This document shows positions 50,673 through 59,039 of a DNA stretch of 64,000 nt, piece after piece. Every line of letters starts with the position of its first letter. Position 1 is the stretch's first letter. Location: NCBI GenBank assembly GCA_031262985.1, contig JAISGQ010000012.1:22402-86401 (forward strand). The letters are read 5' to 3'. The translations under genes were made by a program, and so were the position numbers. This DNA is from Oscillospiraceae bacterium (lineage in GTDB: Bacteria > Bacillota > Clostridia > Oscillospirales > Acutalibacteraceae). The notes under the pieces were generated by a model that saw only the letters and a program-made list of their open reading frames with translations, searched no databases and was not told the DNA's origin.

Positions 50673-51869
50673 ATGAAAAAAAATGACAGAATAACACCTG
50701 ACGGCACAAGCGACGTCCTCTTTTCGGAGTGTACGGAGAGGAGGAAGGTCGAGTCCCTTCTGGGCAAGAGCTTCTATAATGCGGGCTATAACGAGGTTCG
50801 CACTCCTGTGCTGGAGTTCTATGACGTATACAACAACGCGGGTACACAGCTTATCCCGCAGGAGAATATGTATAAGCTTACCGATTTGAAGGGGCGGCTG
50901 TTGGTGCTTCGCCCCGACAGTACTCCTCCTGTGGCGAGATTGGTTTCAACTAAACTGCGCGACGCGTCGCTCCCAATCAGGATATACTACTCCCAGCTTG
51001 TTTTCAGGATGAACAACAACCTAAAGGGACAGAGCGACCAGATATACCAAACGGGAATAGAGCTTATAGGCGTTTCGGGGAAACGCGCCGATTTGGAGGC
51101 ACTCACCCTCGCCATCAGCTCCATCACCTCCTTCGTGTCGGAGTTCCGATTTGAGATAGGTCACGCGGGTATATTCAAGTGCCTCTCGGAGCAGCTCCCC
51201 GTAAGCCTCGAGCAGAAGGAGGAGATTCGCTTTGCCATCGAATCGAAGAACTACGCCGCACTCAACCGCCTTCTCGATTCTGCGGGAGACTCAAAGGCGG
51301 CCGAGGCACTCAAGTGCCTTCCGCGCCTGTTCGGTTCTGCGGCTGTCCTCGACGAGGCGGAGCGGCTAATCGACTGCGAGGAGGCGCAAAGTGCCATCTC
51401 CTATCTTCGCGATATATACAATACACTCAGCGGCTTAGGGCTGGAGGACAAGATAAGCGTAGACTTAGGGCTTGTCCACCACAACGACTACTACACGGGA
51501 ATTGTGTTCTCCGGATACGCCAAGGGTTCGGGAGAAACAGTTATTTCCGGCGGACGCTATGACGACTATTTCGGCAATTTCGGGCGGTCGATGCCTGCCT
51601 GCGGCTTTGCGGTTCATGTCGATTCTCTCGTCAAGTCGGCGGGGCTGGGAGCTAATACCGATGTGACCGTTCCGCAGATTCTCGTCCACGCAAAGGCGGG
51701 GTTTGAGCTTGCGGCTGTCGCCTACAGTAGCGGCAAGCGGAGCGAGGGGATAATGTGCGAGACCTCCGTGTTTGAGGATGAGCAGGAGGCGGCACAGTAC
51801 GCGAAATCGAGAGGAATAAGCGAGCTTCATGTTGTTTCGGGTGAAGTGGAAGTTAAGATAAACTCCTAA
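50673..51869 (+). CDS. hisZ: ATP phosphoribosyltransferase regulatory subunit
   Basis: 398 residues, HisRS-like catalytic fold without aminoacylation role. It has ITPDGTSDVLFSECTERRKV at the N-terminus, class II motif 2-like RLLVLRPDSTPPVARLVST, QIYQTGIELIG and SGGRYDDYFGNFG. HisZ pairs with the short HisG to start histidine synthesis, and hisG indeed follows (213 residues, short form). ATG 50673 is chosen because the family begins there; the frame is open far upstream through repeats. A TTG at 50661 next to AAGGGA is an alternative. Confidence 0.93.
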   Translation: MKKNDRITPDGTSDVLFSECTERRKVESLLGKSFYNAGYNEVRTPVLEFYDVYNNAGTQLIPQENMYKLTDLKGRLLVLRPDSTPPVARLVSTKLRDASLPIRIYYSQLVFRMNNNLKGQSDQIYQTGIELIGVSGKRADLEALTLAISSITSFVSEFRFEIGHAGIFKCLSEQLPVSLEQKEEIRFAIESKNYAALNRLLDSAGDSKAAEALKCLPRLFGSAAVLDEAERLIDCEEAQSAISYLRDIYNTLSGLGLEDKISVDLGLVHHNDYYTGIVFSGYAKGSGETVISGGRYDDYFGNFGRSMPACGFAVHVDSLVKSAGLGANTDVTVPQILVHAKAGFELAAVAYSSGKRSEGIMCETSVFEDEQEAAQYAKSRGISELHVVSGEVEVKINS

Positions 51870-51872
51870 CTT

Positions 51873-52083
51873 CAATCCGTTGCCAAGGAGGTAAAGTTTG
51901 GGTCAAGCCTTTTCAAAGGATTGCGGGTTCTTAGGGTAGCACCCTAAGTCGCCATCCGCAGATGGCGAAATCCTTTTAGCGTTCAAAAACGCAGGAGGGG
52001 TAGGCAAAAATGTCCCTAAGGACATTTTTCCGTAGGGAAACCCTCGTCGGGGGTTTCCCTGTGTAGGTCGCCTTGCGACCTAC
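51873..52083 (+). repeat. Multi-hairpin intergenic repeat, copy i
   Basis: Starts 3 bases after the hisZ stop. P1 CAAGCCTTTTC/CAAAGGATTG (one mismatch), P2 TTAGGGT/ACCCTAA, P3 CGCCATC/GATGGCG, a CGTTCAAAAACG mini-hairpin, P4 AAAAATGTCC/GGACATTTTT, P5 GGGAAACCC/GGGTTTCCC, P6. It separates hisZ from hisG. Confidence 0.88.
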
Positions 52084-52178
52084 TTATATAAACAGTTTGT
52101 TGAAATAAGTTCTATACAGATTACAACAAAACAATCTTAAATGGTAGTTTAACACACCATCAGAAAGGCAAAACAGCA

Positions 52179-52820
52179 ATGAGTAAAATAAGAATCGCCC
52201 TGACAAAGGGCAGACTGGAAAAGGACACTGTACAGCTACTCCAAAGTATAGGCTACGACTGTACGCAGGTTATGGAGAAGGGCAGACGGCTCATCCTCCC
52301 CGTAGGAGATGATATGGAGGTAGTGCTCGCCAAGGCGGCGGACGTCATCACATATGTGGAGCACGGCGTCTGCGACTTGGGCGTAGTAGGAAAAGATACC
52401 ATAATCGAGGCGGGCGGCAACTTCTACGAGATTATCGATTTAGGCTTCGGCAAGTGCCGCTTCGCCGTTGCAGGCAAGGTGGGGGAGGATGTGTTCAGCG
52501 GCTTCGGCACAAAGACGATAGCCACTAAATACCCCAATGTCGCGCGTAGGCACTTCGAGGCGCGCGGCATGGATGTAAATATCATCAAGATTGAAGGCTC
52601 GGTGGAGTTAGCTCCCCTCCTGCATCTCGCCGACGCCATTGTGGATATTGTGGAGACAGGGAGCACTCTCAGGGAGAACGGGCTTGAGGTCAAGGAGGAG
52701 ATTTGCCCCATCTCCGCGCGGCTGATATGCAATATCGCAAGTATGAAGCTCCATAAGGATTCAATAGAAAAATTAGTGGCGGAGATAGAAACCGCACTGA
52801 ATAATACTCCTAAGGGTTAA
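52179..52820 (+). CDS. hisG: ATP phosphoribosyltransferase, short form
   Basis: 213 residues: IRIALTKGRLEKDTVQLL, VLAKAADVITYVEHGVCDLG, and the PRPP loop DAIVDIVETGSTLRENGL. It lacks the C-terminal regulatory domain, as expected for a HisZ-dependent enzyme. It makes phosphoribosyl-ATP. ATG 52179 with AGAAAGG about 10 bases upstream. A terminal-inverted-repeat element follows 4 bases after the stop. Confidence 0.96.
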   Translation: MSKIRIALTKGRLEKDTVQLLQSIGYDCTQVMEKGRRLILPVGDDMEVVLAKAADVITYVEHGVCDLGVVGKDTIIEAGGNFYEIIDLGFGKCRFAVAGKVGEDVFSGFGTKTIATKYPNVARRHFEARGMDVNIIKIEGSVELAPLLHLADAIVDIVETGSTLRENGLEVKEEICPISARLICNIASMKLHKDSIEKLVAEIETALNNTPKG

Positions 52821-52824
52821 TATA

Positions 52825-52926
52825 CTAAATTAACTAAGAAAACAATCAAGCCTCCACGGGCAAAAACCGCACAAATCAGGGCTTTTTGCCCGTGTTTTCT
52901 TGTTGTTTTCTAAGTTAATTAATTAT
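52825..52926. mobile_element. About 100-bp terminal-inverted-repeat element, copy B
   Basis: Left end CTAAATTAACTAAG, right end CTAAGTTAATTAATTATA, interior hairpin CACGGGC/GCCCGTG. It is about 90 percent like copy A by eye. The stem could also act as a terminator after hisG. Confidence 0.65.
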
Positions 52927-52945
52927 ACTCCGCAGAAAGGAATTT
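52926..52945 (+). repeat. Left copy of a 20-bp direct repeat (hisD leader duplicate)
   Basis: TACTCCGCAGAAAGGAATTT is identical at 53722-53741. It carries the ribosome site of the SHOCT gene here and of hisD there. Confidence 0.7.
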
Positions 52946-52951
52946 ATTATT

Positions 52952-53491
52952 ATGAAATTTTCAATTTATGACCAAACACCACCAGAGGGATATTTAAAAA
53001 AACATAAAATGTTCTATAAAGGTGGTATTCCTAATTGTATGGGTCGTGAAGGCGACTGTATTAATCTATTTATAATGAATGACGCATTTGTCTTAAGGTC
53101 GATATTTATTTACAGTGATGAGAAATCCTCTTTTAAGCCTATTACTATTCCTTTTAATTCAGTTGTTAATTGTGAGCATGTCCAAATAATTGATATAACA
53201 AACGAAATTCATATAACCTATGCTTGTGAAAATAATACTTATATTATAAGACTGCGCTCTTGTAAAATTTATGATTTTAACAATTACAATTATTGTGAAT
53301 CTATTATGGATTACCTGCGTACAAACAATTTCTTCCAAAAGTTTGGGAGAATGGTTCAGCCCACACAACAATCCACCATGCAGGAATCCCCTATTACTCA
53401 AATAGAAAAGCTTGCTGAGCTCCATCGGCAGGGGATACTAACAGACGAAGAATTTCACACCAAGAAAGCCGAGCTGCTTGCAAGACTCTGA
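52952..53491 (+). CDS. SHOCT-domain protein, AT-rich, inserted in the his cluster
   Basis: 179 residues. An N-terminal region of unknown fold (PH-like strands, about 20-125) is joined by a Gln/Pro-rich linker to a C-terminal SHOCT motif: ITQIEKLAELHRQGILTDEE then FHTKKAELLARL (about 148-179). No membrane segment. The coding sequence is clearly more AT-rich than hisG and hisD. It lies between 20-bp direct repeats, so it was probably acquired. AGAAAGGAATTT precedes ATG 52952. Confidence 0.75.
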   Translation: MKFSIYDQTPPEGYLKKHKMFYKGGIPNCMGREGDCINLFIMNDAFVLRSIFIYSDEKSSFKPITIPFNSVVNCEHVQIIDITNEIHITYACENNTYIIRLRSCKIYDFNNYNYCESIMDYLRTNNFFQKFGRMVQPTQQSTMQESPITQIEKLAELHRQGILTDEEFHTKKAELLARL

Positions 53492-53684
53492 TTTCGTATT
53501 TATAAATACAACCCCAACCAAGCTTCGATCTATCCCCTCCAGAATATTTCCGGAGCTTGATTCAGGCTATAGTAAGTATGCGGAATTGGAGCATAATGTG
53601 AGGTCGCATTTTAAAAAAGTGCAACTCCGCCCCGACAAAGTGAAGGCTTTCTTTGGCGCAAAGTATACTGCATATGCCGCTTAG
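53478..53684 (+). pseudogene. Unrecognised remnant frame downstream of the SHOCT gene
   Basis: An open frame of 68 codons overlaps the SHOCT gene end; its TTG start has no clear ribosome site. The part after about residue 12 (FPELDSGYSKYAELEHNVRS, RPDKVKAFFGAKYTAYAA) reads like the C-terminus of some larger protein. It is followed at 53688 by the GGCAAGGTTTAATCGG motif also present near the transposon debris at 14276, suggesting mobile-element origin. Confidence 0.3.
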
Positions 53685-53721
53685 TCGCGGCAAGGTTTAA
53701 TCGGAGGAACAATAATTAATT

Positions 53722-53741
53722 TACTCCGCAGAAAGGAATTT
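53722..53741 (+). repeat. Right copy of the 20-bp direct repeat (native hisD leader)
   Basis: Identical to 52926-52945, including AGAAAGGAATTT just before hisD. Confidence 0.7.
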
Positions 53742-53747
53742 GATTAT

Positions 53748-55034
53748 ATGATAAAGATTATAAAGGCGAACGGGAAGGACGAACTCGCGGAGTTTGCCGC
53801 CCTGCGCGAGAGAAGCGAGGAGACCGACATAAAGGTAACCTCGATTGTAAGCGGCATTATCAACGACATACGGCTCAGAGGAGACGAGGCAGTACGGGAG
53901 TATACGGCTAAATTCGACTGCCCGAATCCCGAGTACTACGAGATACCGCAGAGCGTGAAGGAGAAGGCAGTGTCCGCGTGTGACGGGCAGTTTATCTCCG
54001 CTATCAGAAACGCGGCGGAAAATATAAAAAATTTCCATATGCGCCAAAAGCAGCAGAGCTGGCTTACTACCTCGGAGGACGGCTCAATCCTCGGACAGCG
54101 CGTCAGAGGAATCGAGCGTGTGGGAGTGTATGTCCCGGGAGGAACGGCGGCGTACCCCTCCTCGGTTCTGATGAACGTGATTCCGGCGAAAATCGCGGGA
54201 GTGAAGGAAGTGATTATGTTCACTCCTCCCTCGAAGGACGGCACGGCGAACATGGACATAATTGCCGCCGCCGCAATAGCCGGAGCGGACAGAATATTTC
54301 TTGTAGGAGGAGCGCAGGCAGTAGCCGCCGCCGCCTACGGAACTAAGCTGATTCCGAAGGTCGATAAGATAGTCGGTCCGGGCAATATCTATGTGACGAC
54401 GGCGAAGCGGCTTGTCTACGGAACGGTGGACATCGACATGACGGCAGGACCGAGCGAAATACTGATTATCGCCGACAGTACCGCCAATCCCAAATTTTTG
54501 GCGGCTGATATGCTCAGTCAGGCGGAGCATGACGTTCTCGCCTCCTCCATACTGCTCACAACCAGTGAGGAGCTTGCCGCGGCTACAGACAAGGAGTTGG
54601 TACGCCAGACAGCGTATCTTTCGCGCAAGGAGTTTATAGAGCAGTCAATCGGAAATTACTCCTTCATTGCCGTGTGCGGCGATATGGATAAGGCGGTGGA
54701 GCTTGCCAATCTGCTCGCTCCCGAACACCTTGAGGTGTGTGCGGAAAATCCGATGGAGTATATCGGCAGGATAGATAACGCAGGTTCGGTTTTCCTCGGC
54801 AACTACTCTCCCGAGCCGCTGGGCGACTACTACGCAGGACCTAACCATGTGCTTCCCACAAGCGGCACTGCACGCTTCTTTTCTCCTCTTTCGGTGGACA
54901 GCTTCATAAAGAAGATGAGCTTTATCTACTATAACGAGGAGGCTCTGAGGAAGGCGAAGGACGACATAATTAAGCTTGCCGAAACGGAGCGGCTCACAGC
55001 CCACGCAAACGCGGTAAAGGTGCGGTTTGAGTAA
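53748..55034 (+). CDS. hisD: Histidinol dehydrogenase
   Basis: 428 residues. It has RVGVYVPGGTAAYPSSVLM, IFLVGGAQAVAAAAYGT, KIVGPGNIYVT, MTAGPSEILI, LSQAEHD (zinc ligands) and PLGDYYAGPNHVLPTSGTAR. It oxidises histidinol to histidine in two NAD+-dependent steps. ATG 53748 with AAAGGAATTT upstream. A multi-hairpin repeat of about 400 bases separates it from hisC. Confidence 0.96.
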   Translation: MIKIIKANGKDELAEFAALRERSEETDIKVTSIVSGIINDIRLRGDEAVREYTAKFDCPNPEYYEIPQSVKEKAVSACDGQFISAIRNAAENIKNFHMRQKQQSWLTTSEDGSILGQRVRGIERVGVYVPGGTAAYPSSVLMNVIPAKIAGVKEVIMFTPPSKDGTANMDIIAAAAIAGADRIFLVGGAQAVAAAAYGTKLIPKVDKIVGPGNIYVTTAKRLVYGTVDIDMTAGPSEILIIADSTANPKFLAADMLSQAEHDVLASSILLTTSEELAAATDKELVRQTAYLSRKEFIEQSIGNYSFIAVCGDMDKAVELANLLAPEHLEVCAENPMEYIGRIDNAGSVFLGNYSPEPLGDYYAGPNHVLPTSGTARFFSPLSVDSFIKKMSFIYYNEEALRKAKDDIIKLAETERLTAHANAVKVRFE

Positions 55035-55044
55035 ATTACTTCAG

Positions 55045-55441
55045 ACTAAAATTTGTTGCCAAAGAGGCAAAAGTTTAGGTCAAGCCTTTTCAAAGGCTTG
55101 CGGGTTGTTAGGGCAGAGCCCTGACTCGCCCTCCGCAGAGGGCGAAACTCTTTAATCGTCAAAAAACGCAGGAAGGTAGGCGAAAATGTCCCTAAGGACA
55201 TTTTTCCGTAGGAAACCCTCGTCGGGGGTTTCCTGTATAGGTCGCCTTGCGACCTATAGGGTCTCCCCTCCTCAAATCCTTCTGTAGTTAATGGCGAAGC
55301 ACCCCCTATCGTAAAAACGCAGGAGAGAGTTGGTGTCGCCTTGCGACCTATAGTGCGTCCCCTCAAATTCTTCTGTAGTTAATGGCGAAGCACCTCTATC
55401 ATGCAAAACGCAGGAGAAAGTTGGTCGCCTTGCGACCTACT
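55045..55441 (+). repeat. Multi-hairpin intergenic repeat, copy j, with two tail modules
   Basis: Core 55045-55260: P2 TTAGGGC/GCCCTGA, P3 CGCCCTC/GAGGGCG, P4, P5 GGAAACCC/GGGTTTCC, P6 TATAGGTCGC/GCGACCTATA. The tail has two copies of a CTGTAGTTAATGGCGAAGCA module (55280-55320 and 55372-55405), the first followed by half of the P6 hairpin. It ends with GCGACCTAC. Confidence 0.85.
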
Positions 55442-55539
55442 TGTGCTACAGTTAACACAATCCAAAATAAACGTATTTTAACTGAATTTCACGCAATTCC
55501 CATTAAAATTCTATCTTTCAGAAAGCCGGTGTCTCTGCT

Positions 55540-56607
55540 ATGAGTTACACACTGTGTAAAAAACTGCAAAACCTAAAGCCCTACGAGCCGATAAGCGGAG
55601 AGTACGAAATACGGCTCGACGCGAATGAGTCGTTCATGAATCTGCCGGAGGACATTCTTTTTACATTCTCAGAAAAACTCAAAAAATGTCAGCTCAACCG
55701 CTATCCCGACCCAATGGCAAAGGAGCTTTGCGAGCTGTACGGCGAGTTTATCAATATGCCCGCCGAAATGATTACTGCGGGAAACGGCAGTGACGAGCTG
55801 CTCATGCTCATCGCCTCCGCATTTTTGCAGAAGGGAGACAAGGCGATGATGCTCACTCCCGACTTCTCCATGTACAAATTCTACGCCGAGATAGCGGAGG
55901 CGGAGATGGTGGAGTGTCCGAAAAACGACGACCTCACCATAGACGCGGACAAGGTCATCGAAAAGGCGAGAGAGGAGAATGTGCGGCTTCTCACCTTCTC
56001 GAACCCCTGCAATCCCACAAGCCTCGGAATATCCGCCTACGACGTCCTCCGAATCGCGAGAGGAGTGGGCGATTGTCTGCTCGTAGTGGACGAGGCGTAC
56101 ATGGACTTCTGGGACGACGAGTCGGTGATTGTGTACTTGGAGCATTTCGACAATATCATCGTTCTCAGAACCTGCTCGAAGGCATTCAAGATGGCGGGTC
56201 TGCGCTGCGGCTTTGCCGTTACCAACAAGAAACTTTCGGGAGTGCTAAAAGCAGTTAAATCACCCTACAATCTCAACTCAATGACGCAGATGTTAGTCTC
56301 GGAGGTACTCCGCGACCGCTTTGCCATCAGAGAGGCAGTCGCCATAAACAAGGCGGAGTGCGCCTACCTGCACTCTAAGCTGGTCGAGCTTTCGGAAATT
56401 TCGGGAGTGCCTATGACCATCTACGAGACAAAGACTAATTTCGTGTTCATGAAGCTGGGAGAGGAGAAAGCCCTCGAGGTGTTTAAGGCTCTCAAGCAAA
56501 GGGGAATAATCATCAGGCACATGGGCGAGTATTTGAGGATTACAGCGGGCAGCAGAGGAGAAAATCAGATGCTTATTATACAACTCCGACAAATATTTAA
56601 CTGCTGA
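55540..56607 (+). CDS. hisC: Histidinol-phosphate aminotransferase
   Basis: 355 residues, PLP fold-type I. It has IRLDANESFMNLP, AGNGSDELLMLIASAFL, SNPCNPTS, VVDEAYMDFW and LRTCSKAFKMAGLRCGFAV (Schiff-base Lys in SKAF). Starts at ATG 55540 and is followed after 31 bases by hisB. Confidence 0.94.
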   Translation: MSYTLCKKLQNLKPYEPISGEYEIRLDANESFMNLPEDILFTFSEKLKKCQLNRYPDPMAKELCELYGEFINMPAEMITAGNGSDELLMLIASAFLQKGDKAMMLTPDFSMYKFYAEIAEAEMVECPKNDDLTIDADKVIEKAREENVRLLTFSNPCNPTSLGISAYDVLRIARGVGDCLLVVDEAYMDFWDDESVIVYLEHFDNIIVLRTCSKAFKMAGLRCGFAVTNKKLSGVLKAVKSPYNLNSMTQMLVSEVLRDRFAIREAVAINKAECAYLHSKLVELSEISGVPMTIYETKTNFVFMKLGEEKALEVFKALKQRGIIIRHMGEYLRITAGSRGENQMLIIQLRQIFNC

Positions 56608-56638
56608 CCGATGAACTGCTGAAAGGAGATTGACTGCC

Positions 56639-57214
56639 ATGAGAAAAGCACAGATAGAGCGTGTCACAAAGGAGACAGACATAAAGCTCTCCCTCAGCCT
56701 GTCGGGAGGAGAGGTTCTGATTGATACTGGGATAGGCTTCTTCGACCATATGCTCACCGCGTTCGCAGTACACTCCGGCTTCGGGCTGGAGGTCTCCTGC
56801 AAGGGAGATTTGCAGGTGGACGGACATCACACCGTGGAGGACATAGGCATCTGCCTCGGAAAGGCGTTCGCCGAAGCAGTAGGCGATAAATCGGGGCTTG
56901 CGCGGTACGGCAGCTTCTTCATCCCCATGGACGAGGCGCTGGTGTTCTGCTCCCTCGACATAAGCGGACGCGCCTTTTTGGCGTTCGACGTGCCTTTCCC
57001 GCAGGAGAAAATAGGCGACTTCGACTCCTGCCTTGTAGTCGAGTTTTTCAGAGCCTTCTCTCAGAACGCGGGAATCACACTGCACATTAAGTCGGAGTAC
57101 GGATACAACTCCCACCACATAGCCGAGGCGGCTTTCAAGGCGGTCGCACACGCGCTGAGATGTGCGACTGAGCAAAAATACGACACCGTGCTATCGAGCA
57201 AGGGCAGTCTGTAG
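56639..57214 (+). CDS. hisB: Imidazoleglycerol-phosphate dehydratase
   Basis: 191 residues, monofunctional. The two HH metal motifs DGHHTVEDIG and NSHHIAEAAFKA are present, with GFFDHML near residue 38. It removes water from IGP to give imidazole-acetol phosphate. ATG 56639 has AAAGGAG 10 bases upstream; a TTG three codons earlier is less likely. Confidence 0.96.
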   Translation: MRKAQIERVTKETDIKLSLSLSGGEVLIDTGIGFFDHMLTAFAVHSGFGLEVSCKGDLQVDGHHTVEDIGICLGKAFAEAVGDKSGLARYGSFFIPMDEALVFCSLDISGRAFLAFDVPFPQEKIGDFDSCLVVEFFRAFSQNAGITLHIKSEYGYNSHHIAEAAFKAVAHALRCATEQKYDTVLSSKGSL

Positions 57215-57225
57215 GAGGAGAATAA

Positions 57226-58284
57226 ATGGTAATTTTACCCGCGATTGACATAAAGGACGGGGCTTGCGTCCGCCTTGTGAAGGGCGAGTTTGATACGGCG
57301 CATAAGGTAGCGGAAAATTTGCTTGAGACGGCGCAGTCGTTCGAGAGAGCGGGGGCTGAGTGGCTTCACATGGTGGACCTCGACGGCGCGAAGGACGCAG
57401 TGCCGCGCAACTTCGACATCATAGTAAACGCCGCCAACTCAGTTTCAATGAAAACCGAGGTCGGCGGAGGAATACGCAATATGGAGACTGCCGAGCGGTA
57501 TCTCCGCGCGGGGATTGACAGGGTGATACTTGGTTCGGCGGCACTCTCTAACCCCGCCTTCGTCAAGGAGGCGGTGAGTAAATACGGCGAGAGAATAGCC
57601 GTCGGAATAGACGCGCGCGGAGGAATGGTCGCGGCGGAGGGCTGGCTTGAGACCTCCGATGTCTCCTACATCGAGCTTGCCAAGGCGATGGAGGCAATCG
57701 GCGTTAAGACTTTAATTTTCACCGACATCTCGAAGGACGGCACGCTGTCAGGACCTAATTTGCAGCAGCTCTCGGAAATCAACGAGGCTGTCTCCTGTGA
57801 CATTATAGCCAGCGGAGGAATATCGGGCATCGCCGACATCGACAACGTAAAGCGGCTGTCACTCAGCGGCGCGATATGCGGAAAGTCGCTCTACAGCGGC
57901 TCACTTGATTTATCCTGTGCCATACTGCTCGCATCAGACGCAATGCCCGACTTGTCGCGCTACTTCGCTAAGTCGGAGCTAATCCCCGCTGTGGTTCAGG
58001 AGGAGGGGAGCGGCGAGGTTCTCATGCTGGCTTATATGAACGAGCAGTCACTGCGCCTGTCGCTGGCTACTAAGCGGACTTGGTTCTACAGCCGTTCGCG
58101 GAGCAGTCTTTGGAATAAGGGAGCTACATCGGGTCATTTTCAGGAGATAGTGAAAATGAGCGGCGACTGCGACGATGATACACTGCTGATTACTGTGCGT
58201 CAGACGGGTGCTGCCTGCCACACGGGAACCCACAGCTGTTTCTTCGGCGAGATAGAACTGCCGGAGATTAAAGCACATAACTAA
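57226..58284 (+). CDS. HisA-HisI fusion: ProFAR isomerase and phosphoribosyl-AMP cyclohydrolase
   Basis: 352 residues. Residues 1-240 are His[18 protein letters not shown] (catalytic Asp), [48 protein letters not shown] and ASGGIS. Residues about 245-352 are His[68 protein letters not shown]. Normally HisI is alone or fused to HisE. Both halves keep their key residues. ATG 57226 has GGAGGAG upstream. Its stop codon lies in the first bases of repeat copy k. Confidence 0.93.
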   Translation: MVILPAIDIKDGACVRLVKGEFDTAHKVAENLLETAQSFERAGAEWLHMVDLDGAKDAVPRNFDIIVNAANSVSMKTEVGGGIRNMETAERYLRAGIDRVILGSAALSNPAFVKEAVSKYGERIAVGIDARGGMVAAEGWLETSDVSYIELAKAMEAIGVKTLIFTDISKDGTLSGPNLQQLSEINEAVSCDIIASGGISGIADIDNVKRLSLSGAICGKSLYSGSLDLSCAILLASDAMPDLSRYFAKSELIPAVVQEEGSGEVLMLAYMNEQSLRLSLATKRTWFYSRSRSSLWNKGATSGHFQEIVKMSGDCDDDTLLITVRQTGAACHTGTHSCFFGEIELPEIKAHN

Positions 58285-58595
58285 AATCCGTTGCCAAGGA
58301 GGCAAAGTTTAGGTCAAGCCTTTTCAAAGGCTTGCATGGTTCACATTCTAAATTAACTAACAAAACAATGCAAGAAAAGCCCAAAAAAACCATATGCGAA
58401 ATCTTTTTCGCGCTTTTCTTTGTTGTTTTCTAAGTTAATTTAGAATCGGGCAGAGCCCTAACTCGCTCTCCGCAGAGAGCGAAACTCTTTAATCGTCAGA
58501 AAAACGCAGGAGGGGAAGGGAAATGTCCCGCTGGACATTTCCCGTAGGGGAACCCTCGTCGGGGGTTCCCCTGTGTAGGTCGCCTTGCGACCTAC
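58281..58595 (+). repeat. Multi-hairpin intergenic repeat, copy k, interrupted
   Basis: Starts CTAAAATCCGTTGCC, which includes the hisA-hisI stop codon. P1 is followed by ATGGTTCAC, then the 102-bp inverted-repeat element (58345-58446), then CGGGCAGAGCCC and the rest: P3 CGCTCTC/GAGAGCG, P4 GGGAAATGTCC-CGCT-GGACATTTCCC, P5 GGGGAACCC/GGGTTCCCC, P6. Confidence 0.88.
58345..58446. mobile_element. About 100-bp terminal-inverted-repeat element, copy C
   Basis: ATTCTAAATTAACTAAC at the left and GTTAATTTAGAAT at the right; the terminal inverted repeat extends to about 20 bp with AAAACAA/TTGTTTT. The interior (GAAAAGCCC, TTTTTCGCGCTTTTC) differs from copies A and B but matches copy D. It sits between P1 and P2 of repeat k. 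Confidence 0.75.
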
Positions 58596-58654
58596 TTACT
58601 ACTAAAGTCTCAGTAAGATTTCTATTTCTTTCTGCGATTTCACCCGTAGGTAGT

Positions 58655-58993
58655 CTATCCCGGAGGCCACGCCAGCAGTCTGCCCGCAAGCACATGGAAG
58701 TGCAGATGCCTGACAGTCTGTCCGCCGTCCTCGCCGATATTCGTAACTACGCGGTAGCCGTCGTCAAGATTCAGCTCCTTGGCGAGCTTGGCGATTACCT
58801 CGTAAATCTTAGCGACAACATACGAGTTCTCCGACGTGATTTCTGCGGCTGAATCAATGTGATTTTTCGGAATGACAAGAAAATGTGTAGGTGCGTGTGG
58901 GTTTATGTCGAGAAATGCGTACACATCATCGTCCTCATAGACCTTCGTTGAGGGGATTTCTCCCGCGGCTATCTTGCAAAACAAGCAATCCAT
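58655..58993 (-). CDS. HIT family (Hint-like) nucleotide-binding protein
   Basis: 112 residues: CLFCKIAAGEIPSTKVYEDD at the N-terminus, HFLVIPKNHI in the middle and the catalytic histidine triad HLHFHVLAGR near the C-terminus. Hint proteins hydrolyse adenosine phosphoramidates and acyl-adenylates. ATG 58993 with AAAGGAGG upstream. It lies 46 bases downstream of alaS on the same strand; whether they are co-transcribed is unclear. Confidence 0.93.
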   Translation of the reverse strand: MDCLFCKIAAGEIPSTKVYEDDDVYAFLDINPHAPTHFLVIPKNHIDSAAEITSENSYVVAKIYEVIAKLAKELNLDDGYRVVTNIGEDGGQTVRHLHFHVLAGRLLAWPPG

Positions 58994-59039
58994 TATTACT
59001 CCTCCTTTTGTTTGTATAAACACCGCACCGACAGCGGCA

